From Armatimonadota bacterium (GTDB lineage: Bacteria > Armatimonadota > UBA10988 > DTZQ01), in contig DTZQ01000231.1 in the NCBI GenBank assembly GCA_012961305.1, positions 1 through 7,132 on the forward strand: a stretch of DNA of 7,132 bases, in the 5' to 3' direction. Each line of letters starts with the position of its first letter. The stretch's first letter is position 1. The translations under genes were made by a program, and so were the position numbers. Shown here in pieces: positions 7,090 to 7,132 of the stretch. The notes under the pieces were generated by a model, which saw only the letters and a program-made list of their open reading frames with translations, searched no databases and was not told the DNA's origin.

Positions 7090-7132
7090 TTAGTGGTGGG
7101 CCGTCCATTTGCGCTGGAGTTCCAACAGCAAG
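7090..7132 (-). CDS. Possible 3' end of a convergent gene, truncated by window edge
   Basis: Read leftward from the right edge, 13 codons (LLLELQRKWTAHH) end at a TAA at 7092-7090. Codon choice (CTG, CTC, CAG, CGC, GCC, CAC) resembles the genes in the window and the peptide looks like an ordinary C-terminal helix. If real, it is convergent with the isomerase, with 62 bases between the stops. The stretch is too short to identify a family, and other frames are also open across these bases. Confidence 0.3.
   Translation of the reverse strand, partial: LLLELQRKWTAHH

Noticed and set aside
7042..7132. Open plus-strand frame from TTG (LVRSASEKYALATG...) running off the right edge
   Set aside because: The start is weak, with GGAG about 11 bases upstream, the stretch is short, and it competes with a more gene-like minus-strand C-terminus.

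Overview
This window comes from a GC-rich bacterial genome. It has strong GGAGG-type ribosome binding sites and TATAAT-like promoter elements, and no introns, mobile elements, RNA genes or CRISPR arrays were found. The pairing of a cupin-type phosphoglucose isomerase with an AlgC-type sugar phosphomutase is seen in archaea and in some, often thermophilic, bacteria. I therefore suspect a thermophilic or deep-branching bacterium (for example of Firmicutes type), but the sequence does not fix the phylum.

Left half, minus strand. Two genes read leftward, probably as one unit with a 43-base gap. The first is an 802-residue cytoplasmic protein (4525 to 2117) with a short helix-turn-helix-like N-terminus, about ten TPR-like helical repeats and a C-terminal coiled coil. 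The second (from 2073 off the left edge, 691 residues visible) is an exported protein shaped like a GH42 beta-galactosidase: signal peptide, barrel-like domain, then a trimerization-like Rossmann domain. It seems to lack the usual nucleophile glutamate.

Middle, 4526 to 4824. This AT-rich divergent intergenic region carries three degenerate direct repeats of about 34 bp, a good extended -10 promoter pointing right, and a 32-codon upstream reading frame with a strong ribosome binding site. That frame overlaps the start of the next gene.

Right half, plus strand. A phosphoglucomutase/phosphomannomutase (4825 to 6198) and a cupin phosphoglucose isomerase (6290 to 7027) lie 91 bases apart. Together they could interconvert fructose-6-P, glucose-6-P and glucose-1-P, linking central metabolism to nucleotide sugars or storage glucan. 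A few codons of a possible convergent gene end at 7090. The most unusual elements are the repeats and leader frame in the divergent region, the HTH-TPR protein that might act on them, and the apparently nucleophile-less secreted GH42-like protein. A regulatory link between the two halves is inference only.
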